Shown in pieces: positions 1-6,052 of a DNA stretch of 8,451 nucleotides (positions within the stretch are counted from its first letter, which is position 1; every line of letters starts with the position of its first letter). The notes under the pieces were generated by a model. That model saw only the letters and a program-made list of their open reading frames with translations. It was not told the origin of the DNA and searched no databases. This DNA comes from Candidatus Methanoperedens sp. GTDB lineage: Archaea > Halobacteriota > Methanosarcinia > Methanosarcinales > Methanoperedenaceae. Where the stretch lies: positions 1-8,451 of the forward strand of contig JAHFCV010000105.1 of NCBI GenBank assembly GCA_023249275.1. The letters run 5' to 3'. Position numbers and translations under genes: made by a program.

Positions 1-311
1 CGCAAAACTACAATTATTCCGCAAATTTTACAACGCAACCTGCAAACACGTTCATTATTTATTCATTGAGGGAAGCGACCACTACCAGCACTGATATAGG
101 AGCTACAGGATCCAATTCTTATGCCTCTGCAAACAGTCCAACTCTAAAGCCTGCTGCGTTAGCAAGACTCGATGTCAATGTCACGGGCTTGACTCTCGGG
201 GCGAGGAGCAGTATAACGCTTGCATTGACGCCAGAAAAAGGTGCTACGATGAACCTGCCATTGACAGTTCCAGCACTTGGCAGTGCAAATTCGGTATCTA
301 TATACCCGTAG
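1..311 (+). CDS. flaB: Archaellin (archaeal flagellin), C-terminal part, 5' end outside window
   Basis: An open frame enters from the left edge (first full codon at 3) and ends at TAG 309-311, giving about 102 residues. The tail matches the archaellin C-terminus: a region of alternating hydrophobic residues, then 'LALTPEKGATMNLPLTVPAL' and a terminal 'VSIYP'. This resembles the 'V.I.P..GA...L..T.P......LYP' ending of euryarchaeal archaellins. Archaellins are the filament subunits, made with a class III signal peptide and assembled by the FlaI/FlaJ machine encoded downstream. The visible part is rich in Ser, Thr, Ala and Asn with almost no charge, and holds sequons NYS, NFT and NVT, as expected for a glycosylated filament protein. 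The diagnostic N-terminal helix and the FlaK cleavage site lie upstream of the window, so the family call rests on the tail and on the neighbours. The ATG/TTG-type start candidates inside the window are internal. Confidence 0.8.
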   Translation, partial: QNYNYSANFTTQPANTFIIYSLREATTTSTDIGATGSNSYASANSPTLKPAALARLDVNVTGLTLGARSSITLALTPEKGATMNLPLTVPALGSANSVSIYP

Positions 312-316
312 ATACC

Positions 317-355
317 TTTTCTTTTTTTTACTTTTTATTCTTAATTTCTTTTTTT
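317..355 (+). terminator. T-rich archaeal terminator after archaellin gene
   Basis: Runs of T begin five bases after the archaellin stop: TTTT at 317-320, eight T at 322-329, five T at 332-336 and seven T at 349-355. Archaeal RNA polymerase terminates at oligo-T tracts without needing a hairpin, and I see no strong hairpin here. Partial readthrough could give abundant archaellin transcript and a weaker transcript for the motor genes. Confidence 0.6.
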
Positions 356-358
356 CAT

Positions 359-371
359 CGCAATCTTTAAG
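359..371 (+). promoter_or_regulatory. Possible BRE/TATA promoter for the motor operon
   Basis: CGCAA (359-363) followed by TC and TTTAAG (366-371) resembles the archaeal BRE plus TATA arrangement. It would place transcription start near 393-396 and give a leader of about 25 bases. That leader contains GTGAG (406-410), a plausible Shine-Dalgarno ten bases before ATG 421. A second TATA-like candidate is CTTATTAT at 383-390. Neither is a strong consensus match. Confidence 0.35.
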
Positions 372-420
372 TCAAAGGATACCTTATTATCACTATAATG
401 AGAACGTGAGAGTTTAAATC

Positions 421-834
421 ATGGGCGCGGAAACTTCGGTCGTTATAGCGTTATTCTTTGTCGGGTTTATGTTTGTAGCGATTGCCGTGTACTCTTCGAT
501 TGACTACTCAAAAGCTCTTGTAAAAAATGCACAGTATGACCAGGATACCATGAAAAAAGATGAAATGCAGACAGACATCACGATAATTAATGTCACTAAT
601 CAAACCACAAGCCTGAACATTACTCTGCGAAACATGGGAAAGACCACGCTTAATGCGAGTTTGCTTGAAATCTTTGTCAACGGGGTATACTATTCCAGTT
701 ACACCCAGTCCTCAGGGAATACATGGCCTCCCATGAATTACTCGAACATCACAGTTCCCGTTGCGGCGAGTTCAGGCAGTCGGATAAAAGTTGTAACAGG
801 GAACGGGATATCGGCTTATACGCTTTCACCGTAG
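421..834 (+). CDS. flaF: Archaellum stator protein ArlF/FlaF
   Basis: A 137-residue protein with one N-terminal membrane helix (about residues 7-25) and an extracytoplasmic beta-sandwich domain. The domain pattern is family-typical: 'TDITIIN' at the first strand, 'LNITLRNMGKTTL' in the middle, then 'GNTWPP' and 'IKVVTGNGI' near the end. The residues before the helix (MGAETS) lack the basic residue and glycine of a class III cleavage site, so the helix is probably kept as an anchor. In studied archaea FlaF binds S-layer protein from outside the membrane and caps FlaG filaments, forming the archaellum stator. Six N-X-S/T sequons agree with a surface location. It opens a gene run ending in flaJ; the next gene starts eight bases after its stop. 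FlaF and FlaG share a fold; I favour FlaF because the later gene at 1680 has the clear FlaG signature. Confidence 0.78.
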   Translation: MGAETSVVIALFFVGFMFVAIAVYSSIDYSKALVKNAQYDQDTMKKDEMQTDITIINVTNQTTSLNITLRNMGKTTLNASLLEIFVNGVYYSSYTQSSGNTWPPMNYSNITVPVAASSGSRIKVVTGNGISAYTLSP

Positions 835-839
835 GTGAT
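833..839 (+). promoter_or_regulatory. Ribosome binding site that fixes the start at 843
   Basis: AGGTGAT matches the archaeal Shine-Dalgarno core GGTGAT. It overlaps the flaF stop codon and lies three bases before ATG 843. This supports ATG 843 over the in-frame ATG at 723, which would run the gene 112 bases into flaF. Confidence 0.65.
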
Positions 840-842
840 AAT

Positions 843-1655
843 ATGGGATATGCGGTCATTATGTTCGTAGCTCTTATGATTATGTCGGTTGTAATGATTA
901 CAGCGGTTACATATGGGATTGCAAAGGACAGTCAGGTTGCGCCGCTAAAGGCTGAGAATGCTTATGCAGATATAAAAACGAAACAGGCGCAGACTGGGCT
1001 TACGATTGTTAATACTTGTTTAAATGGATCAGGTGAATATACTAATCCTGACCCTGGTGTTAATCCAGGGCTTCAAAATTTATATTTGACCGTTTTAAAC
1101 AATGGGAGTATTGTATTAAATTCAACAAAAGCTACTGTACTTTATAATGCCTCATATATTAATTTCACCGTAACTTCAGCAGGAAATGTGTGGACACCTT
1201 TAACAAATGCCAGTTTGATGGTATCAAATATCTATCTTGACCCGGGCCTATCTCCAGGCAGTCTTGGTCCTAAACTCAGATTATTAGTTTCAGCGGAAAA
1301 CGGAGTTTCTGCGATTGCACCAACAACTCCTACTAATTTTAGTGTAATAAATATAGCAAATAAGACCGATGTATTCTATTGGAACTCTTCAGAAGACCAA
1401 ATGGGAATCTCCCAGTATATTATTTATAATTTTCTTAGTAATAATGCTCCATCACAGTGCCCATGGCCAACGCCAGATAATATTATTGTAGTTTCAGGAA
1501 ACCAGACTAATTTGACTGCTCAAGTTCCCTGTCCTCAACCATGCAATAAGAGATATTTTTTCATGACAGCATTAGATTTTGGAGGAAATATGGCAATTCA
1601 GTCCAGATATGTCAGATGTAACGGCCAATCACCTGGCCCTTGCCAAAATTATTAA
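843..1655 (+). CDS. FlaF-like membrane protein with C-terminal fibronectin type III domain
   Basis: A 270-residue protein, about twice the usual FlaF/FlaG length. Residues 5-25 form an N-terminal membrane helix with no class III cleavage motif. Residues about 50-158 repeat the ArlF/ArlG pattern: 'GLTIVN', 'LYLTVLNNGSIVL', 'GNVWTPL' and 'LRLLVSAENGV', with a longer first loop (about 59-77). Residues about 160-260 look like a fibronectin type III domain: a proline-rich entry, 'VFYWNSSEDQMGISQYIIYN', and 'YFFMTALDFGGNMAIQSRY', the usual tyrosine-corner and 'A.D..GN' region. There are eleven N-glycosylation sequons and six cysteines (59, 206, 230, 234, 259, 267). The gene lies between flaF and flaG, so a third stator or S-layer-binding subunit is the natural inference. 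Its coding sequence is visibly more AT-rich than its neighbours from about 1010 onward. The function of the added domain is unknown. Confidence 0.75.
   Translation: MGYAVIMFVALMIMSVVMITAVTYGIAKDSQVAPLKAENAYADIKTKQAQTGLTIVNTCLNGSGEYTNPDPGVNPGLQNLYLTVLNNGSIVLNSTKATVLYNASYINFTVTSAGNVWTPLTNASLMVSNIYLDPGLSPGSLGPKLRLLVSAENGVSAIAPTTPTNFSVINIANKTDVFYWNSSEDQMGISQYIIYNFLSNNAPSQCPWPTPDNIIVVSGNQTNLTAQVPCPQPCNKRYFFMTALDFGGNMAIQSRYVRCNGQSPGPCQNY
1320..1622 (+). other. Fibronectin type III domain region within the FlaF-like gene
   Basis: This encodes residues 160-260 of the enlarged FlaF-like protein. The tryptophan-containing second strand ('FYWNSSED'), the 'GISQYIIY' third strand and the 'RYFFMTALDFGGN' strand and turn follow the order expected of an FN3 sandwich. 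Four of the protein's six cysteines (206, 230, 234, 259) fall inside it. FN3 modules in secreted proteins usually mediate binding to proteins or carbohydrates. Confidence 0.7.
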
Positions 1656-1679
1656 ACTTATGATATATAGGAGAAAAAC

Positions 1680-2120
1680 ATGTCAGGCGAAGGAATAACC
1701 CAACTGATATTCTTCATAGGCGCCATCGTGATAGCCGTGGGCGTCATCGGCGTGGTCACATCCAACGTGCAATCCATCACAGCGTCTTACGCCATTAATA
1801 GCAAGACACTGGCTGACCAGTTGAAGACCGATATTACCATAATCAACGACCCTGCGGCGATTCCTTATGTTTCAGGCAATTACAACTTCTTCGTTAAAAA
1901 TACAGGAAAAAACACACTGGATAATTCCAGCGTCAACATGTTCATCGATGGGAGTTATGTAAACGTAACCAACAAAATGACCATCATGGACGGCGGGAAT
2001 ATCTGGTACCCCACGTACGTACTGAGACTGAACTACTCAACAGCGCTTACATCAGGAGACCATACAGTGCGTGTAGTGGCAGGAAACGGCGTGTTCGATA
2101 CACTGCCTTTCAGGACTTGA
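1680..2120 (+). CDS. flaG: Archaellum stator protein ArlG/FlaG
   Basis: A 146-residue protein with one N-terminal membrane helix (about residues 8-28), an alpha-helical stretch through 'SKTLADQLKTD', and a beta-sandwich. The string 'LKTDITIINDPAAIP' followed by 'FFVKNTGKNTLD' is the FlaG signature, and 'GNIWYP' and 'VRVVAGNGV' match the equivalent strands in the two genes upstream. FlaG polymerises outside the membrane and, with FlaF, connects the motor to the S-layer. A good Shine-Dalgarno, AGGAG (1669-1673), sits six bases before the ATG. The stop TGA (2118-2120) shares its last base with the flaH start ATG 2120, which suggests coupled translation. Three sequons (NSS, NVT, NYS) fit an external domain. 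FlaG is normally next to flaH, as here. Confidence 0.87.
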   Translation: MSGEGITQLIFFIGAIVIAVGVIGVVTSNVQSITASYAINSKTLADQLKTDITIINDPAAIPYVSGNYNFFVKNTGKNTLDNSSVNMFIDGSYVNVTNKMTIMDGGNIWYPTYVLRLNYSTALTSGDHTVRVVAGNGVFDTLPFRT

Positions 2121-2824
2121 TGTTTATGAGCAATGGTTTTCGTTCATTTGATTTAGGGCGCGATGAACTGTGCAAGAAACTGGGAGGGGGTTTCCCACCA
2201 GGCTCTATTGCAGTAATAGAGGGAGGAAGCGGAAGCGGAAAAAGCACAGTATGCCAGAGGGTTGCGTACGGATTGATGGAGAACGGAATCTCTGTGACCT
2301 ACGTTTCAACCCAGCTTACAACCAAAGGTTTCATCAACCAGATGTATTCACTCAATTATAAAATAGCCCATTTCCTCTTAAAAAAGAAACTGCTATACAT
2401 CCCTGTTCTTTCCCTTATGGACCCCACGCCGTCAAGATTGGACTTCATTGAAAGATTAAGAGCCGGGAAGGAACTCTATGATAGCGATGTAATAATAATA
2501 GATACGTTATCGTCACTCATAAAACACAGCGCTAATGTTGAAAAAAGCCTTGAACTCATATCATTTTTCAAACGATTGACAGGAATAAAAAAGACTATTA
2601 TTCTCGCTATCGAACCCTCAGAGCTCCAATCTAATATCCTTTCAGAACTGGTTGGCGCGTGCGACATAAACCTTTATTTGAAAGTAAGCACGCTGGGCAG
2701 CAGTATCAAAAGAACCATAATCGTAAATAAATTTACAGGCGCGGCTGCATCTGTTGAAAGTATGATTGGCTTCAGGATAGAATCAAACGTAGGTCTGGTT
2801 GTTGAGATAGCATCCGTGTCGTGA
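2120..2824 (+). CDS. flaH: Archaellum motor ATP-binding protein ArlH/FlaH
   Basis: A 234-residue KaiC/RecA-like protein, the usual FlaH size. The Walker A loop is 'GGSGSGKST' (residues 35-43, Lys 41) and Walker B is 'VIIID' (124-128, Asp 128). The string 'VSTQLTTKGFINQMYSLNY' (62-80) is strongly FlaH-like. No glutamate follows the Walker B aspartate (it is 'DTLSS'), matching known FlaH proteins, which bind ATP but hydrolyse it poorly. FlaH forms a ring that docks on the FlaI hexamer and is needed for assembly. ATG 2120 overlaps the flaG stop as TGATG; TTG 2117 and ATG 2126 are alternative starts, the latter with CAGGA (2111-2115) at ten bases. The end overlaps the next gene. With two FlaI proteins downstream, FlaH may contact either one. 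Confidence 0.93.
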   Translation: MFMSNGFRSFDLGRDELCKKLGGGFPPGSIAVIEGGSGSGKSTVCQRVAYGLMENGISVTYVSTQLTTKGFINQMYSLNYKIAHFLLKKKLLYIPVLSLMDPTPSRLDFIERLRAGKELYDSDVIIIDTLSSLIKHSANVEKSLELISFFKRLTGIKKTIILAIEPSELQSNILSELVGACDINLYLKVSTLGSSIKRTIIVNKFTGAAASVESMIGFRIESNVGLVVEIASVS

Positions 2825-4443
2825 TGGAAATGGACGAAACGCTTGATGATGCACAAAAGCGCAACCCTCATCTTTCGGAATACCTTGCTGAATTTCAAAA
2901 AAATAAAAAAAGCGTGCCGTTATTTATCACCCAGCTTTCCCGCGAGATGGCGCTTGAAAAAACGCCCAATGTAATATATCCTGTGGGAGACCCGATATTC
3001 ATACATATTTACGGCGAGATGGGAAAGGATATAGAATACTTTGTAATTGAACCGCGCCTGAAACACGATGAAATCAATAAATACAGCCTCATAGTTGAAA
3101 GAGTCCTTGAGAAAGGAATTAAAAACAAAGCCCCGGTCTCAAAAGAGAAGCTTAAAGAAGCCCTCCTGTCACTTTTTGATGAAACTGTAAAAACCGGAAC
3201 AATTGAAAAGCGATTATTTGCGCCGCCAGCGATTCCAGTCACTAAAGAAGAATATGATAAATTCAGCTATCTCATAGTCAGGGATATCATTGATGCAGGT
3301 CCTGTCGAAGCCACAATGCGTGACCCGTATCTTGAAGATATCCACTGCATAGGATTAAATCCGGTTTCGCTTGTCCATAAGATATTCGGAAATCTCAACG
3401 CCAATATACGGTTTGATTCAAAGCAATCGCTTGATAACTGGCTCCGTACAATGAGCGAACGGATAGGGCGACCGATCGGTGATGCGAATCCAATAGCAGG
3501 CGGGACTCTTCCAAGCGGTTCGCGTATTGCCATCGCGTACAGCGACGATATCAGCAGGCGCGGCAGTTCCTTCACCATCAGGAAATTCACAAAAACCCCG
3601 TTGAGCATAACCCAGCTCATCAAATGGGGGACGCTGAGTTCCGAAGAAGCAGCATATCTATGGCTGTGCCTTGAAAACGGCATGAGCGTATTCCTGTGCG
3701 GAGAGACCGCCAGCGGAAAAACGGCTGCCCTGAATGCCACCCTCGTATTCATAGACCAGAAAGCCAAGATATACAGCGCAGAGGATGCCACTGAAGTCAC
3801 GCCTCCCCATGATGTATGGCAGCAGCTCGCCACGAAGGAGGAGGGAGCCGAAGAATCCCAGGTTCACATGTTTACTCTTCTAAAAGCAGCGCTGCGTTCA
3901 CGCCCGAATTATATCATAGTAGGCGAGATAAGGGGCGTGGAGGGAGCGGTGGCATTCCAGGCAATGCAGACCGGTCATGCTGTGATGGCTACTTTCCATG
4001 CATCATCTGTAAAAAGGATGATACAGAGGTTTATAGGCAATCCCATAAACGTTCCAGTCACATTTATTGATAACCTCAATGTATGCGTAGTACTTCACTC
4101 CCTCTACAGGAATGGCATGCTTATCAGGCGGGTTGCCGCAATGGAAGAACTTGAAGGGTACTACGAAGAAGCAGGCGGCGTTGTAACGAGGGCTGTTTTC
4201 CAGTGGAATCCTTCAAACGACGTGCATGAATTCAGGGGAATGAATAACAGTTACATCCTCGAAGAAAAGATTGCAGTAAGACAGGGTTTCAGGGATAAAC
4301 GGAAAATCTATGACGAACTCGCAATCAGGGCACGTATTCTTGATGCCATGGTTGAACGCGGAATATTCGATTTTATGGAGACGTTTGAAATTGTGAAAGC
4401 TTATAGGGATGGCGGTCTGGAGGGACTTCCGTTCCCTGTTTGA
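2824..4443 (+). CDS. flaI: Archaellum motor ATPase ArlI/FlaI, first copy
   Basis: A 539-residue secretion ATPase of the GspE/VirB11/FlaI superfamily that powers archaellum assembly and rotation. The N-terminal region has the FlaI signature 'VIYPVGDPIFIHIYG'. The core has 'RRGSSFTIRKF', Walker A 'GETASGKT' (293-300, Lys 299), the acidic 'SAEDATEV' segment, 'PPH' (His 329), Walker B 'YIIVGEIRG' (363-371, Glu 368) and a His box with 'TGH' (His 385) and 'TFHA' (His 392). Against the second copy it has GKTA where GKTT is usual, EDATE rather than EDTxE, and Lys 338 where the second copy has Arg. ATG 2824 overlaps the flaH stop as TGATG. ATG 2830, with GTGAT just upstream, is an equally possible start and matches the length of the second copy better. 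The catalytic motifs look functional, so this is not a pseudogene. Confidence 0.93.
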   Translation: MEMDETLDDAQKRNPHLSEYLAEFQKNKKSVPLFITQLSREMALEKTPNVIYPVGDPIFIHIYGEMGKDIEYFVIEPRLKHDEINKYSLIVERVLEKGIKNKAPVSKEKLKEALLSLFDETVKTGTIEKRLFAPPAIPVTKEEYDKFSYLIVRDIIDAGPVEATMRDPYLEDIHCIGLNPVSLVHKIFGNLNANIRFDSKQSLDNWLRTMSERIGRPIGDANPIAGGTLPSGSRIAIAYSDDISRRGSSFTIRKFTKTPLSITQLIKWGTLSSEEAAYLWLCLENGMSVFLCGETASGKTAALNATLVFIDQKAKIYSAEDATEVTPPHDVWQQLATKEEGAEESQVHMFTLLKAALRSRPNYIIVGEIRGVEGAVAFQAMQTGHAVMATFHASSVKRMIQRFIGNPINVPVTFIDNLNVCVVLHSLYRNGMLIRRVAAMEELEGYYEEAGGVVTRAVFQWNPSNDVHEFRGMNNSYILEEKIAVRQGFRDKRKIYDELAIRARILDAMVERGIFDFMETFEIVKAYRDGGLEGLPFPV

Positions 4444-4449
4444 GGTACA

Positions 4450-6045
4450 ATGACGCTTGAAGAAGCAATAAAAAACAATCCGCATCTTGGAAAATATGTC
4501 CGGGAACTCCAGGAAAAAACCGGCAGGATACCTGAGTTCATGTCCCAGCTTCCAAGAGATATAGATAAAAAAAATATTAATCTGGTTTATCCTGTGGGAG
4601 ACCCGATTTTTATTCATATTTACGGGAGTCCGAAAAACCCCGCTAAATACTACTCGATAGAACCTGAGATGACTGAGGTTGAAAAACCCAAATACCAGGA
4701 AATATTAGGTATAATTCTTAAAAATACTCCACAACAACCTGCTGCAGACACGGCAGAAAAACTCAGGGAACACATCAGGAAACTCCTTGAAAAAATAACT
4801 GTCATAGGAGAAACTACAAGAGAGAAAGATAAAGTTGCATTAACACACGAACAGTTGAAAAAAATAGAATATTTTATAGACAGGAACATAGTGGGTAACG
4901 GGATAATCGAACCACTGGTCAGAGACCCGTATCTTGAAGACATTCACGATATAGGCAAATACGATATATTTGTGGTACACAAAATTTTCGGTATGATACA
5001 GACGAACGTCCGTTTCTCATCGGATGCGGAACTTGATGACTGGATGAGGGTTATGAGCGAACGTATTGCAAGACCTGTGAGTGATTTTCGACCCATATCC
5101 GATGGGGCGCTGCCTGACGGTTCGCGTATCAATATCATTTACAGCCGTGAAGTAAGCAGGCGCGGCAGTTCATTTACCATGAGGAAGTTCAGCGCCATTC
5201 CCGCAAGCGTAACGCAACTGATAAAGTGGGGCAGTATCAGCCCTGAGATAGCGGCTTACCTGTGGTTGTGTCTTGAAAATGGTATGAACGTCTTTGTGAG
5301 CGGTGAGACTGCAAGTGGAAAAACCACAGCGCTTAATGCAATATTACCTTTTATACATTCCAAAGGCAAGGTATACAGTGTCGAAGACACGGCAGAAGTC
5401 CTGGCTCCGCAAGATACGTGGCAGCAGATGATTACGCGGGAAACGGGTCCGAAAAATTCACAGGTGGATATGTTTACATTATTGAAACTGGCGCTTCGTT
5501 CACGTCCCACCTATGTGATAGTGGGGGAAATAAGAGGCGTGGAAGGCTCGGTCGCATTCCAGGCAATGCAGGCAGGTAATTCTGTCATGGCTACATTCCA
5601 TGCATCATCGGTAAAAAAACTTATCCAGAGAATTACAGGCGACCCGATTAAAGTCCCGGTTACTTTCATAGATAACCTGAACGTGGTGATAATCCTGCAG
5701 GCGGTTTACAGGCAGGGTGCGTCCTTGCGCAGGTGCGTCTCGGTTGAGGAAATTGAAGGGTATGTGGAAGAGCAAAAAGGCGTGGTAACAAGGGCAGTTT
5801 TCCAGTGGGACCCTATTAATGATAAGCATCATTTCAGAGGATTGAACAACAGTTATATCCTTGAAGCTCTTGTGGCGCAAAAGCTGGGATATGCTGATAA
5901 GAAAAACATTTACAAAGAACTTGAACTCAGGGCAAAAGTCCTTGAAAGAATGACGGAACAGAATATAATAGATTATTATAAAGTAAAAGATATTATATGG
6001 GCTTTCGAGAGAGGCGGCGTTGATAACCTTCCTTTCACGCTATAG
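4450..6045 (+). CDS. flaI: Archaellum motor ATPase ArlI/FlaI, second copy
   Basis: A 531-residue FlaI paralogue starting six bases after the first copy stops, with GAGGT (4442-4446) as Shine-Dalgarno. From the 'YLEDIH' segment to the C-terminal 'NNSYILE' region the two proteins align without gaps by eye and share well over half their residues; from Walker A onward the numbering offset is a constant eight. Walker A is 'GETASGKTT' (285-293, Lys 291), the acidic segment is 'VEDTAEV', and 'TRETG' keeps Arg 330. Two family-typical histidines are changed: 'PPH' becomes 'APQ' (Gln 321) and the first His-box histidine becomes Asn 377 ('AGNS'), while His 384 of 'TFHA' stays. The frame is intact and the nucleotide site looks usable. 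The N-terminal 140 residues diverge most, apart from 'YPVGDPIFIHIYG'. It could form a mixed hexamer with copy one or a separate motor state; sequence alone cannot tell. Confidence 0.92.
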   Translation: MTLEEAIKNNPHLGKYVRELQEKTGRIPEFMSQLPRDIDKKNINLVYPVGDPIFIHIYGSPKNPAKYYSIEPEMTEVEKPKYQEILGIILKNTPQQPAADTAEKLREHIRKLLEKITVIGETTREKDKVALTHEQLKKIEYFIDRNIVGNGIIEPLVRDPYLEDIHDIGKYDIFVVHKIFGMIQTNVRFSSDAELDDWMRVMSERIARPVSDFRPISDGALPDGSRINIIYSREVSRRGSSFTMRKFSAIPASVTQLIKWGSISPEIAAYLWLCLENGMNVFVSGETASGKTTALNAILPFIHSKGKVYSVEDTAEVLAPQDTWQQMITRETGPKNSQVDMFTLLKLALRSRPTYVIVGEIRGVEGSVAFQAMQAGNSVMATFHASSVKKLIQRITGDPIKVPVTFIDNLNVVIILQAVYRQGASLRRCVSVEEIEGYVEEQKGVVTRAVFQWDPINDKHHFRGLNNSYILEALVAQKLGYADKKNIYKELELRAKVLERMTEQNIIDYYKVKDIIWAFERGGVDNLPFTL

Positions 6046-6052
6046 GTGAACC

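Noticed and set aside
723..842. In-frame upstream ATG giving a 310-residue form of the FlaF-like protein
   Set aside because: It would overlap flaF by 112 bases in another frame, its extra 40 residues are polar without family features, and ATG 843 has a strong ribosome site directly upstream.
1656..1679. TATA-like TGATATATAG before flaG as a separate promoter
   Set aside because: It lies in a 24-base gap in an AT-rich stretch, too close to the start to place a normal transcription start, and holds the ribosome site; composition explains it.
2117..2119. TTG as the flaH start
   Set aside because: ATG 2120 immediately follows and overlaps the flaG stop in the common TGATG arrangement; TTG adds only one residue.
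3267..3833. Long antisense open frame (188 codons) within the first flaI
   Set aside because: It is a shadow of the conserved FlaI core; the sense frame has all Walker motifs, and the antisense product has no recognisable domain or ribosome site.
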